The position numbers and the translations under genes are program-made. A stretch of DNA of 64,000 nucleotides from the NCBI GenBank assembly GCA_963519305.1, contig CAUQMS010000008.1:114359-178358 (forward strand), in the 5' to 3' direction. Positions 33,865 to 43,335 of the stretch are shown here, piece by piece; within the stretch, counting starts at the first letter, position 1; each line of letters opens with the position of its first letter. Source of the stretch: Ewingella sp963519305 (GTDB lineage: Bacteria > Pseudomonadota > Gammaproteobacteria > Enterobacterales > Enterobacteriaceae). The notes below the pieces were generated by a model. That model had not been told where the DNA came from. It worked only from the letters and a program-made list of their open reading frames with translations, and searched no databases.

Positions 33865-36249
33865 TCAGGACGCTTTCTTCTCCCCCAGCGCCAGCCAGGT
33901 TTGCACCACGGTATCCGGGTTGAGAGACAAGCTGTCGATGCCCTCATCCATTAGCCATTGGGCGAAGTCCTGATGATCGGATGGCCCCTGACCGCAAATC
34001 CCCACGTATTTACCCTGCTTTTTCGCGGCTTTAATAGCCATAGAGAGCAGCATTTTTACCGACTCGTTACGCTCATCGAACAGCTCCGAAACCACACCTG
34101 AATCGCGATCCAAACCAAGCGTCAGTTGCGTCATGTCATTTGAACCAATAGAGAAGCCGTCAAAGTGTTCAAGGAACTGTTCAGCCAGCAACGCATTGGA
34201 CGGAATTTCGCACATCATGATGACTTTAAGCCCGTTTTCACCTCGTTTAAGCCCCTGACGCGCCAGTTCAGCCACCACGGCTTCGGCTTGCGCGACAGTA
34301 CGAACGAACGGGATCATCACTTCAACGTTAGTGAGATCCATATCATTGCGTACCCGTTTCATGGCTTCGCACTCCAGTGCAAAACAGTCACGGAAGTTAT
34401 CTGATACGTAACGGCCAGCGCCACGGAAGCCCAGCATCGGGTTCTCTTCATGAGGTTCGTACTTCTCGCCGCCCACCAGATTGGCGTACTCATTAGATTT
34501 AAAATCAGACAATCTTACGATGACGCGTTTCGGCCAGAATGCGGCTCCGAGCGTGGCGATCCCCTCCGTCAGACGCGCCACGTAGTATTCGCGCGGGCTG
34601 TCGTAACCTTGAATCAGCTTAGTGATCTCTTCCTGCAATGCCGGTTCCTGTTTATCAAATTCCAGCAACGCTTTGGGATGGACACCAATCATACGGTTGA
34701 TAATGAACTCAAGGCGGGCCAGACCAACCCCTTCGTTTGGCAGACAGGCGAAATCAAACGCGCGGTCAGGGTTACCGATATTCATCATAATTTTCAGCGG
34801 TAATTCCGGCAGTTCATTCACTTCCGAACTCTGCACGCTGAAGTCGAGTTCATCCTGATAGACATAGCCGGTGTCACCTTCGGAGCATGATACGGTGACT
34901 TTCTGTCCCTCTTTGAGCCTCTCCGTCGCATCACCGCAGCCTACGACTGCTGGGATCCCCAGTTCGCGGGCAATAATCGCCGCGTGACAAGTTCGGCCGC
35001 CGCGATTCGTCACGATAGCTGACGCTTTTTTCATGATCGGCTCCCAGTCAGGGTCTGTCATGTCAGTCACTAAAATGTCACCGGCTTTCACGTGGTGCAT
35101 TTCACTGATGTCATGGATGATTTTGACTGGGCCAGCACCAATGCGATGGCCGATAGCACGCCCTTCCACCAGCACTTTACTGCTGCCATTAAGCTGGTAG
35201 CGTTCCATTACCTGGCCGTTGGAGCGAACAGTCTCCGGACGCGCCTGCACGATATACAGCTTCTCATTGTGGCCGTCTTTGGCCCATTCGATGTCCATTG
35301 GGCGGCCATAATGTTTTTCAATCAGCAGGGCCTGACGCGCCAATGCCTGAATTTCATCGTCAGTCAGTGAAAAACGCTCGCACAGTTCGGTGGGCACATC
35401 TTCGATTTGTACCTGCTCACCGTGCTCCTGACTGTCGGCATACACCATGCGGATTTTCTTCGAGCCCATGGTTCGACGCACAATGGCCGGTTTATTTTTA
35501 GCCAGCGTCGGCTTATGCACATAGAATTCGTCAGGGTTAACCGCCCCCTGCACCACCATTTCACCCAGACCATAAGCGGAGGTGATAAACACCACCTGAT
35601 CAAAGCCGGATTCGGTATCGATGGTGAACATCACCCCGGCGGCGGCTAAATCAGAGCGCACCATGCGCTGAACACCGGCGGACAACGCCACGCCACGATG
35701 GTCATAGCCCTGATGAACCCGGTAAGAGATGGCACGGTCATTAAACAGAGAAGCATAAACATGCTTAACCGCGGTCAGTACGGCGTCAAACCCCTGCACA
35801 TTGAGGAAAGTTTCCTGCTGGCCGGCGAATGAGGCATCCGGCATATCTTCGGCCGTTGCGGAAGAGCGGACCGCAAACGACGCGTCTTTTTCGCCATCAG
35901 AAAGTTGCTGATAGGCTTCGCGGATATCTTTTTCCAGCGCTGGCTGGAAAGGTGTTTCGACGATCCACTGACGGATTTGGGTCCCGGCTTTGGTCAACTG
36001 GCTGATGTCATCCACATCCACCGCGTCGAGCAAATCATGAATTCGCGTATTCACACCGCTTTGATCGAGGAAATCGTTAAACGCCTGCGACGTTGTAGCA
36101 AAACCATTCGGCACGGACACGCCGAGATCGGACAGGTTAGTTATCATTTCCCCCAGGGAGGCATTCTTACCCCCGACCTTGTCAACGTCGTTCATACCTA
36201 GCTGGTTGTACCAGATAACATTGCGTAAATCGGGTTCGAGATTGGCCAT
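33865..36249 (-). CDS. ppsA: Phosphoenolpyruvate synthase
   Basis: 794-residue gluconeogenic enzyme (E. coli 792) forming phosphoenolpyruvate from pyruvate and ATP. N-terminal ATP-binding domain (VGGKNASLGEMI, SSATAEDMPDASFAGQQ), central phosphohistidine domain with the catalytic His in GGRTCHAAIIAREL, and C-terminal PEP-binding barrel ending GICGQGPSDH. AAGGA precedes the ATG. A consensus Cra site lies 133 bases upstream. The divergent ppsR encodes its regulatory kinase/phosphorylase. Confidence 0.98.
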   Translation of the reverse strand: MANLEPDLRNVIWYNQLGMNDVDKVGGKNASLGEMITNLSDLGVSVPNGFATTSQAFNDFLDQSGVNTRIHDLLDAVDVDDISQLTKAGTQIRQWIVETPFQPALEKDIREAYQQLSDGEKDASFAVRSSATAEDMPDASFAGQQETFLNVQGFDAVLTAVKHVYASLFNDRAISYRVHQGYDHRGVALSAGVQRMVRSDLAAAGVMFTIDTESGFDQVVFITSAYGLGEMVVQGAVNPDEFYVHKPTLAKNKPAIVRRTMGSKKIRMVYADSQEHGEQVQIEDVPTELCERFSLTDDEIQALARQALLIEKHYGRPMDIEWAKDGHNEKLYIVQARPETVRSNGQVMERYQLNGSSKVLVEGRAIGHRIGAGPVKIIHDISEMHHVKAGDILVTDMTDPDWEPIMKKASAIVTNRGGRTCHAAIIARELGIPAVVGCGDATERLKEGQKVTVSCSEGDTGYVYQDELDFSVQSSEVNELPELPLKIMMNIGNPDRAFDFACLPNEGVGLARLEFIINRMIGVHPKALLEFDKQEPALQEEITKLIQGYDSPREYYVARLTEGIATLGAAFWPKRVIVRLSDFKSNEYANLVGGEKYEPHEENPMLGFRGAGRYVSDNFRDCFALECEAMKRVRNDMDLTNVEVMIPFVRTVAQAEAVVAELARQGLKRGENGLKVIMMCEIPSNALLAEQFLEHFDGFSIGSNDMTQLTLGLDRDSGVVSELFDERNESVKMLLSMAIKAAKKQGKYVGICGQGPSDHQDFAQWLMDEGIDSLSLNPDTVVQTWLALGEKKAS

Positions 36250-36381
36250 GAAACAATCCTTTCTTAATTCAGTAGGCTACTTTTTACATTAAGCAGGCTA
36301 GTAGTTGAGGTAAGTAATGTGGCTTATCACTGAGTGGGTCAGTTATTTCAGCCTAGCATAATGATCCATAACACTTGGACA

Positions 36382-36395
36382 GGTGAATCGATCCA
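36382..36395 (-). promoter_or_regulatory. Cra (FruR) binding site upstream of ppsA
   Basis: GGTGAATCGATCCA fits the Cra consensus RSTGAAWCSNTHHW at all positions. Cra activates ppsA in E. coli from an upstream site. The 509-base ppsA-ppsR region otherwise holds no gene that I can support. Confidence 0.75.
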
Positions 36396-36758
36396 GCTAT
36401 TTAAACTATTTCTGTTTAAGAAAATTCCAGCCCTTTCACTCTTACCGTTCACGCAATGGAACAGTAAAGGGTTACAAATCATGAAGACACGCGTCTGACC
36501 ACCAACATGCCGATAAGTTATCAGCTTGGCTGAAGTTGTGCTGAAGCAAATCAAAACCGTGCGAGAGCTCTCTGAAAAAATAAAATGTCATTTCATTTTT
36601 CTCAGCAGATTTGCGCAATATCTCGCAGAGTTTGCGCAATAAAAGTTTTCTGCTTTTTATTTTCCGACAATACGGCTATTACTGTTTATCTTAGCGGAAC
36701 GTTAAATGAGAATACTGGCCGGTGCATGAGCCAGATATTGGGAATTCAGGAGTTTGAT

Positions 36759-37580
36759 GTGGACAGATGCGTATTTTATATTTCAGACGGTACGGCCATT
36801 ACGGCAGAAGTATTAGGCCATGCCGTGCTGTCACAATTCCCGGTGAACGCCACCACCTTTTCCCTGCCTTTTGTCGAAAATGAAGGCCGTGCGAAAGCTG
36901 TCTGTTTGCAAATCAATGAAATTTATGAGAAGACCGGGGCGCGTCCGCTGGTGTTTTATTCCATTATTTCACGGGAGGTCCGCGACATTATTGTCAGCAG
37001 CGAAGGCTTCTGTCAGGACATTGTTCAGGCTTTGGTTGCTCCATTACAAAATGAGCTGGGCGTTGACCCGACACCGATAGCCAACCGTACGCACGGTCTG
37101 ACGGCCAGTAATATCAGCAAATATGACGCGCGTATTGCGGCCATTGACTACACGCTGGCGCATGACGATGGCATCTCATTACGAAACTTGGATCAAGCGC
37201 AAGTGATCCTGCTCGGTGTTTCACGCTGCGGCAAAACCCCGACCAGCCTCTATCTGGCATTACAGTTTGGTATACGCGCGGCTAACTATCCGTTTACTGC
37301 CGATGACATGGACAACATTCAACTGCCTCCCGCCCTAAAACCACATATGCATAAGTTGTTCGGCTTGACGATCGACCCTGAACGGTTATCCGCCATACGT
37401 CAGGAACGGGTCGAAAACAGCCGCTACGCGTCTATGCGTCAGTGCCGGATGGAGGTATCCGAGGTCGAGGCACTTTTTCGTAAGAATCAGATCCGCTATC
37501 TCAACAGTACAAACTATTCCGTTGAAGAGATTTCGGCCAAAATCATGGACAGTTTTGGCATGAGCCGCCGCATGTTTTAG
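36759..37580 (+). CDS. ppsR: PEP synthase regulatory protein PpsR
   Basis: 273-residue bifunctional enzyme that inactivates PpsA by ADP-dependent phosphorylation and reactivates it by Pi-dependent dephosphorylation. The P-loop is GVSRCGKTPTS; RTHGL and ARIAAIDYTLAHDDG are family blocks. I chose the GTG at 36759 (MDRCVFYISDG) because a full AGGAG sits 6 bases upstream and the length suits Yersinia-type homologs; an ATG at 36726 would add 11 residues. Divergent from ppsA, as in E. coli, and followed by aroH. Confidence 0.93.
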   Translation: MDRCVFYISDGTAITAEVLGHAVLSQFPVNATTFSLPFVENEGRAKAVCLQINEIYEKTGARPLVFYSIISREVRDIIVSSEGFCQDIVQALVAPLQNELGVDPTPIANRTHGLTASNISKYDARIAAIDYTLAHDDGISLRNLDQAQVILLGVSRCGKTPTSLYLALQFGIRAANYPFTADDMDNIQLPPALKPHMHKLFGLTIDPERLSAIRQERVENSRYASMRQCRMEVSEVEALFRKNQIRYLNSTNYSVEEISAKIMDSFGMSRRMF

Positions 37581-37646
37581 CGGCTTTTACTGACCCAGAC
37601 GGCATAACCTGTCGTCTGAGGTTGAAAACATCCAATTTTGCGTTAT

Positions 37647-37662
37647 TGTGATCGCCATCACT
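37647..37662 (+). promoter_or_regulatory. CRP-like palindrome upstream of aroH
   Basis: TGTGA-TCGCCA-TCACT keeps the TGTGA-N6-TCAC core of a CRP site. It lies about 46 bases before the aroH ATG, next to TTGAAA (37622) and TATTGT (37644), which could be the -35 and -10. No TrpR operator was found in this gap. Confidence 0.5.
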
Positions 37663-37707
37663 TCCCGGTATTCCTGCCGTAGCGAAGAAAAAAATTTAGA
37701 GAATCAC

Positions 37708-38754
37708 ATGTCACAGACAGATGAACTGCGTACGACGCGCATCGACAGCCTGATCACACCTCAGGCACTGGCAGAAAAACTGCCGGTTTCCCAGTCGGTT
37801 GCGCAAAACGTGATGGCATCACGTAAACGAATTGAAAAAATCATCAGCGGCGAAGACACGCGTCTTCTCGTGGTGGTTGGCCCCTGCTCCATCCACGATA
37901 TCGAAGCCGCCATAGATTACGCTGCGAAATTGAACGTTCTGCGTGAACGTTATCAGGACCGTCTTGAAATCGTGATGCGCACTTATTTTGAAAAACCGCG
38001 CACCGTGGTGGGCTGGAAAGGCTTAATTTCTGATCCTGAGCTTAACGGCTCATACCGCGTTAACCACGGCATCGAACTGGCTCGTAAAGTTCTGCTGGCA
38101 ATCAACGAACTGGGTATGCCCACCGCCACAGAATTCCTGGATATGGTGATCGGCCAGTATATTGCTGATTTGATCAGCTGGGGGGCGATTGGCGCACGCA
38201 CGACGGAAAGTCAGATCCACCGCGAAATGGCTTCGGCCCTGTCGTGCCCGGTGGGCTTTAAAAATGGCACTGACGGCAATACCCGCATTGCTATCGATGC
38301 CATCCGCGCAGCGCGCGCCAGCCATATGTTCCTTTCGCCGGATAAAACCGGTCAGATGACCATCTATCGCACGGCGGGTAACCCTTACGGTCACGTGATC
38401 ATGCGCGGGGGCAAGAAGCCAAACTACCATGTTGATGATTTGCAGGAAGCCTGCCGCAGTCTGTCAGAGTTCGATTTGCCACAGCGCCTGGTGGTCGATT
38501 TCAGTCATGGTAACTGCCAGAAACAGCATCGCTTGCAGCTAAAAGTAGCAGAAGATATTTGCCAGCAAATCCGCAGTGGCTCAACTGCCATCGCCGGGAT
38601 AATGGCCGAAAGCTTCCTGGAAGAAGGCACACAGCTGATTGGGGCGGGTAAACCACTCACTTATGGTAAATCCATCACTGATCCTTGTCTGAGCTGGGAA
38701 GATACAGAGACCTTATTGGCCATGCTGGCCGAGGCGACTGACAGTCGTTTCTGA
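37708..38754 (+). CDS. aroH: DAHP synthase AroH
   Basis: 348-residue 3-deoxy-D-arabino-heptulosonate-7-phosphate synthase, exactly the E. coli AroH length when started at MSQTDELRTT. It condenses PEP and erythrose-4-phosphate in the first shikimate step. Landmarks are VVGPCSIHD, MRTYFEKPRTVVGWKG, IGARTTESQIHREMAS and metal-binding DFSHGNCQKQH. Position after ppsR and before hemP identifies it as AroH, the Trp-sensitive isozyme, over AroG or AroF. The operator expected for TrpR is not evident. Confidence 0.94.
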   Translation: MSQTDELRTTRIDSLITPQALAEKLPVSQSVAQNVMASRKRIEKIISGEDTRLLVVVGPCSIHDIEAAIDYAAKLNVLRERYQDRLEIVMRTYFEKPRTVVGWKGLISDPELNGSYRVNHGIELARKVLLAINELGMPTATEFLDMVIGQYIADLISWGAIGARTTESQIHREMASALSCPVGFKNGTDGNTRIAIDAIRAARASHMFLSPDKTGQMTIYRTAGNPYGHVIMRGGKKPNYHVDDLQEACRSLSEFDLPQRLVVDFSHGNCQKQHRLQLKVAEDICQQIRSGSTAIAGIMAESFLEEGTQLIGAGKPLTYGKSITDPCLSWEDTETLLAMLAEATDSRF

Positions 38755-38785
38755 TCCCATCCCGATTCATATTTCATTCATTTCC

Positions 38786-38813
38786 AAGGGGCAACATCGT
38801 GTTGCCCCTTTTT
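38786..38813 (+). terminator. Terminator after aroH
   Basis: AAGGGGCAAC (38786-38795), ATCGT loop and GTTGCCCCTT (38801-38810), then TTT. Confidence 0.92.
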
Positions 38814-38963
38814 AATGCAATTTTCCGCTTAACACTTTCCTGTCACTTCTTCGCAACCGCTGATTTCTCTCACAGTTTTTCCCTTTCCTTGCGGGATTTG
38901 TGGTTAAGCGTCAGATAACTGACGATTTAACATCAGATTTCTCTTGATGTACTGTGTCAATGA

Positions 38964-38984
38964 TTTGATAATGATTCTCACATT
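38964..38984 (+). promoter_or_regulatory. Fur box of the hem operon
   Basis: TTGATAATGATTCTCACAT contains the GATAATGATTCTCA core typical of enterobacterial Fur sites. It lies about 35-50 bases before hemP, so iron-loaded Fur would repress the heme-uptake genes. Confidence 0.85.
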
Positions 38985-39013
38985 GATATTAATTACCATT
39001 AACGTTTGTAACT

Positions 39014-39214
39014 ATGAATGATCAACCTGAACATATTACGTCACCCGACATCGGCGATTTATCGCTGAAAAGTCCGGATGGAGAGGCTGACCGCGGGCTA
39101 TTTATTTCCAGCGCGGATCTGCTGGGCAATGCTGGCGTCGCCACCATTATTCATCATGGACAACGCTATCAGTTGCGTCAGACCAAAGCCGGAAAACTGA
39201 TACTGACAAAATAA
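39014..39214 (+). CDS. hemP: Hemin uptake protein HemP (YdiE family)
   Basis: 66-residue protein of the HemP family (E. coli YdiE 63). The conserved C-terminal part is SADLLGNAG, IIHHGQRYQLRQTKAGKLILTK; the N-terminal half is variable. HemP homologs bind heme or act in activating heme-uptake genes in some bacteria. In E. coli only this gene of the locus remains; here it heads a complete hemRSTUV set, under a Fur box. The start has a weak Shine-Dalgarno. Confidence 0.93.
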   Translation: MNDQPEHITSPDIGDLSLKSPDGEADRGLFISSADLLGNAGVATIIHHGQRYQLRQTKAGKLILTK

Positions 39215-39313
39215 CCGGTACACCCTATCTACTTTAGCGCCAGCCACCCAGGTCCGAGGATCAAGGCAGCCAGCAAATCTATTGATATGTGAAAACATAC
39301 GGAGAATTGCCCC

Positions 39314-41398
39314 ATGCTTCACTCCCTTACCACACGGCTGCGTTTTTCATCCCTGAGCCTGGCGATTGCCTGCGCTCTGCCGCTGGTAACTCAGGCCGAG
39401 ACCACGACACCGGCATCCAATACCACTGAAAAGAATTCTGACGCCCGCAAGAGAGCACAGGAAGACACCTTAACGGTGGCCGCAACGGGCAATGCCCGTG
39501 ACAGTTTTGAAGCGCCAATGATGGTAACGGTAATTGACGGCACCAGCGCTGAGAGCCTGACCTCGTCGTCGTCCGCTGACATGCTGCGCCGCGTTCCCGG
39601 CCTGAACGTTGGTGGCACCGGCCGCACCAATGGCCAGGACATTTCCCTGCGCGGTTACGATCGCCGCGGCGTATTAACGCTGGTGGATGGCATCCGTCAG
39701 GGTACGGATACCGGCCATCTCAACAGCACGTTTATTGACCCCGGCTTAGTCAAACGAATCGAAGTCGTACGGGGCCCGTCTGCTCTGTTGTACGGTAGCG
39801 GCGCGCTGGGCGGCGTGGTTTCTTATGAAACCGTCGATGCGGCTGACCTGCTGCTGCCCGGTCAGGACATGGGATACCGGGTCTTCGGTACGGGTGCGAC
39901 AGGCGATCACAGCCTCGGCATGGGTGCCAGCACCTACGGTAAAACCGATAATTTCGACGGTCTGCTCTCTTTTGGAACCCGCGACGTGGGCGATATTAAG
40001 CAGAGCGACAGCTTTAACGCCCCGAACGATGAAACCATCAGCAACGTGCTGGCAAAAGGCACCTGGCAGATCGACCCGGCGCAGTCAGTCAGCACCAATC
40101 TTCGCTACTACGATAACCGCGCAAAAGAACCGAAAAATCCGCAAACTCCTGATATCTCCAGTGGCAACGTCTGGACTGACCGTTCCACCATTCAGCGCGA
40201 TGCTCAGCTAAGCTATAACCTCAAACCGCTGGATCAGGACTGGCTGGATGCCAAAGCCGATGTTTACTATTCCGAAGTGGAAATCAATGCCCGCCCGGAT
40301 GGCGGCAGTCAGGAAGATCGTAAGCAGACGACTAAAGGTGCCAAGCTGGAAAACCGCTCGCACGTGTTTACTGACACCTTTGCTGCCCACCTGCTGACTT
40401 ACGGCAGCGAAGCCTACAAACAAGAACAAACACCAGGTGGTGCTACCACCAGCTTCCCGCAGGCCGACATTAATTTCGGCTCCGGCTGGTTGCAGGATGA
40501 GATCACGCTACGTGACTTGCCGGTCTCGATTCTGGCCGGTACACGTTACGACAACTACCGTGGCAGCAGCGACGGTTACGCCGATGTCGACGCCGATAAG
40601 TGGTCTTCCCGTGGCGCGATGAGCATCAACCCGACTGACTGGCTGATGATGTTTGGCTCCTACGCGCAAGCATTCCGCGCGCCAACCATGGGCGAGATGT
40701 ACAACGACTCGGTGCACTTCTCCATCCCTATGGGCAGGACCACTATCACCAATAACTGGGTGCCGAACCCAAATCTGAAGCCTGAAACTAATGAAACTCA
40801 GGAATACGGTTTCGGTTTGCGCTTCAATGACCTGATGATGGCTGACGACGATCTGCAGTTTAAAGCCAGCTACTTTGATACCAAGGCGAAGGATTACATC
40901 ACCACCGGCGTCACCATGAATCTCGGTTTCGGCCGTAACGGACCTTATTGCATCGATTGCAGCACGTACTCGACCAACATTGACCGGGCAAAACTCTGGG
41001 GCTGGGACGCCACCATGAGTTACAAAACTGACTGGTTCTCATGGGATGTGGCCTATAACCGCACCCGGGGTAAAGATGAAGCCACCGGCGACTGGATTGC
41101 CAGCATTAATCCGGACACCGTAGTCAGCACGCTTGACGTCCCTGTCGCGCAAACCGCTTTCTCGCTTGGTTGGGTCGGCACTTTTGTTGAACGCTCTACG
41201 CACGTAACGTCCGACTATGCGGATCAGGCGGGCTACGCAATCAACGACTTCTATGTCAGTTATAAAGGCCAGGACAGCTGGAAAGGTATGACCACCGCCG
41301 TGGTGTTGGGTAATGCCTTCGACAAGGAATCTTATTCGCCGCAGGGCATTCCGCAGGACGGGCGCAACGCCAAGCTGTTCGTTAGTTATCAGTGGTAA
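39314..41398 (+). CDS. hemR: TonB-dependent heme receptor HemR
   Basis: 694-residue outer-membrane receptor for heme and hemoproteins. It has a signal peptide of about 28 residues ending VTQA, a TonB box DTLTVAA near residue 51, a plug domain to about 170, and a 22-strand barrel ending in aromatic YQW. The FRAP and NPNL boxes diagnostic of heme receptors are present (AFRAPTMGEMYNDS and VPNPNLKPETNETQEYGF), with the His of NDSVHF between them as the likely heme ligand; a second candidate is His135 in the plug. GGAGAA precedes the ATG. A terminator-like hairpin follows it. Confidence 0.95.
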   Translation: MLHSLTTRLRFSSLSLAIACALPLVTQAETTTPASNTTEKNSDARKRAQEDTLTVAATGNARDSFEAPMMVTVIDGTSAESLTSSSSADMLRRVPGLNVGGTGRTNGQDISLRGYDRRGVLTLVDGIRQGTDTGHLNSTFIDPGLVKRIEVVRGPSALLYGSGALGGVVSYETVDAADLLLPGQDMGYRVFGTGATGDHSLGMGASTYGKTDNFDGLLSFGTRDVGDIKQSDSFNAPNDETISNVLAKGTWQIDPAQSVSTNLRYYDNRAKEPKNPQTPDISSGNVWTDRSTIQRDAQLSYNLKPLDQDWLDAKADVYYSEVEINARPDGGSQEDRKQTTKGAKLENRSHVFTDTFAAHLLTYGSEAYKQEQTPGGATTSFPQADINFGSGWLQDEITLRDLPVSILAGTRYDNYRGSSDGYADVDADKWSSRGAMSINPTDWLMMFGSYAQAFRAPTMGEMYNDSVHFSIPMGRTTITNNWVPNPNLKPETNETQEYGFGLRFNDLMMADDDLQFKASYFDTKAKDYITTGVTMNLGFGRNGPYCIDCSTYSTNIDRAKLWGWDATMSYKTDWFSWDVAYNRTRGKDEATGDWIASINPDTVVSTLDVPVAQTAFSLGWVGTFVERSTHVTSDYADQAGYAINDFYVSYKGQDSWKGMTTAVVLGNAFDKESYSPQGIPQDGRNAKLFVSYQW

Positions 41399-41421
41399 CG
41401 GGTTAATCCTTCCCTCTTCAC

Positions 41422-41447
41422 CGCCCGGACCGAGCGCCGGGCGTTTT
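41422..41447 (+). terminator. Attenuating hairpin between hemR and hemS
   Basis: CGCCCGG (41422-41428) and CCGGGCG (41437-41443) followed by TTTT. It would make hemR more abundant than hemSTUV. Confidence 0.75.
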
Positions 41448-41473
41448 CAAAAAATAAATGCGAGGACAGCGCA

Positions 41474-42508
41474 ATGAGTTCAGTAAGTTACAATGATTAT
41501 CTGCAGGCAAAAGAAGCCAATCCTGGAAAGTATGCACGTGATTTGGCTGAAATCCTCGCCATCAGCGAAGCTGAGCTGACGCATCTGCGCGTATCTCATG
41601 ATGCCGGTCGTCTGGACGTTGACGCCCGCACGTTGCTGGCCGCCCTGGAAAAAGTGGGCACTACCAAGTCCATAACCCGCAATGATTACGCTGTGCATGA
41701 ACAGGTAGGCCGTTACGAGAATCAGCATCTGAACGGTCATGCCGGGCTTATCCTAAATCCGCGTGCGCTGGATCTACGTTTGTTCCTGCAACACTGGCTG
41801 AATATCTTTTGTATGACTGAGCACCATCCGAATGGCGATCGTCACAGCATCCAGTTCTTTGATGCCGCAGGCAACGCCGTACACAAAGTCTATACCACCG
41901 ACGAAACCGACATGGCCGTGTGGAATGCCCTCGTCTCACAGTATCGTAGCGAAACCAATTCGCCACTGAATATCACGCAGGTACCAAAAACTCAGGAAGC
42001 TACGCAGCCTGAATCAGCAGATGTCGATGCCGAATGGCGCGCGATGACCGACGTTCACCAGTTCTTCCAGCTATTACGTCGCAATAATCTCAGCCGTCAG
42101 CAGGCCTTCCGCGCCGTAGGTGATGATCTGGCGTACAGCGTGGATAACGGTTCACTGGCGCAAATTCTGGAAGCGGCGCGTGATGAGAAAAACGAAATCA
42201 TGATTTTCGTTGGCAATCCGGGTTGCGTGCAGATTTTCACCGGTGAAATCGAGAAAGTCAGACCGCACGGCGAATGGATCAACATCTTCAATTCGCGCTT
42301 TACCCTTCACCTGATTGAAGGCGCCATTGCCGAAAGCTGGGTCACGCGTAAACCAACCAAAGACGGGTTTGTCACCAGCCTGGAACTGTTCGCTGCCGAC
42401 GGCACGCAAATCGCGCAGCTCTACGGCCAGAGGACGGAAGGTCAGCCAGAACAACAGCAATGGCGTGAGCAGATCGCCGCGCTGCGCAACGAGGGTATCG
42501 CCGCATGA
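41474..42508 (+). CDS. hemS: Cytoplasmic heme-handling protein HemS
   Basis: 344-residue protein of the HemS/HmuS/ChuS family, made of two homologous halves. It accepts heme after import and in relatives degrades it or releases iron. The heme-ligand His195 in MTDVHQFFQLLRRNNLSRQQ corresponds to Yersinia His196; the basic partner residues in the first half are near TEHHPNGDRHSIQFF. GAGGACA precedes the ATG. hemT starts inside its stop (ATGA overlap). Confidence 0.95.
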   Translation: MSSVSYNDYLQAKEANPGKYARDLAEILAISEAELTHLRVSHDAGRLDVDARTLLAALEKVGTTKSITRNDYAVHEQVGRYENQHLNGHAGLILNPRALDLRLFLQHWLNIFCMTEHHPNGDRHSIQFFDAAGNAVHKVYTTDETDMAVWNALVSQYRSETNSPLNITQVPKTQEATQPESADVDAEWRAMTDVHQFFQLLRRNNLSRQQAFRAVGDDLAYSVDNGSLAQILEAARDEKNEIMIFVGNPGCVQIFTGEIEKVRPHGEWINIFNSRFTLHLIEGAIAESWVTRKPTKDGFVTSLELFAADGTQIAQLYGQRTEGQPEQQQWREQIAALRNEGIAA

Positions 42509-43335
42509 ATCGTCGGTTGAGTGCAGTTGTGATCGCGCTGACAGGCTTGCTGGCCTCGCTGTCGCATGCGGCAGAACGCGTGATCAGCATCGGCGGCGAT
42601 GTGACGGAAATCGTCTATGCGCTGGGATCCGGTGATGAGATGGTGGCCCGTGACAGCACCAGCCTGAATCCGGAGAGTGTCAAAAGGTTGCCCGATGTAG
42701 GTTACATGCGCCAGCTGAATGCTGAAGGCATTCTGGCCATGAAACCGACGTTAGTGCTGAGCAGCGAACTGGCGGAGCCGTCACTGGTATTACAGCAGGT
42801 AGCGCAAAACGGTGTCAAAGTGGTGCGCATTCCGGGTAACACCACGCTCGATACCGTGCCACAAAAAATTGAAGTGATCGCTGATGCCCTCAACCGGCAG
42901 CTCGAAGGTGAAAAACTGATTGCCACCTATCGCCAGCAGTTGGCCGCCGTCAAACGTGGGCCATTGCCGGTCAAAATCCTGTTTGTGATGAATCACGGAG
43001 GCACTACCGCGCTGGCTGCCGGCCAAAACACGGCCGCGGACGCGATGATAACCTCAGCGGGTGCGCAAAACGCCATGCAGGGATTCACCCGCTACCGGCC
43101 GTTGTCGCAGGAGGGCATTATTGCCAGCGCGCCTGATTTGCTGCTGATCACCACCGATGGCGTTCGCACCCTTGGCGGGTTGGATCAGGTCTGGAAATTG
43201 CCGGGTCTGGCGCTGACGCCTGCGGGGAAAAATCATCGGGTGCTGGTACTGGATGATATGTCGCTGCTGGGATTTGGCCTTGAAACCCCGACCGTGCTGG
43301 CCACCCTGCGTCAGGCCGCGGAACAGGTTAAATAA
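42505..43335 (+). CDS. hemT: Periplasmic heme-binding protein HemT
   Basis: 276-residue class III substrate-binding protein with a signal peptide ending LSHAAE. It carries heme from HemR to the HemUV importer. Blocks typical of HmuT are RVISIGGDVTEIVYALGSGD, ARDSTSLNPE, and MNHGGTTALAAGQNTAADAM. It overlaps hemS by four bases and hemU by one base, indicating coupled translation. Confidence 0.95.
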   Translation: MNRRLSAVVIALTGLLASLSHAAERVISIGGDVTEIVYALGSGDEMVARDSTSLNPESVKRLPDVGYMRQLNAEGILAMKPTLVLSSELAEPSLVLQQVAQNGVKVVRIPGNTTLDTVPQKIEVIADALNRQLEGEKLIATYRQQLAAVKRGPLPVKILFVMNHGGTTALAAGQNTAADAMITSAGAQNAMQGFTRYRPLSQEGIIASAPDLLLITTDGVRTLGGLDQVWKLPGLALTPAGKNHRVLVLDDMSLLGFGLETPTVLATLRQAAEQVK

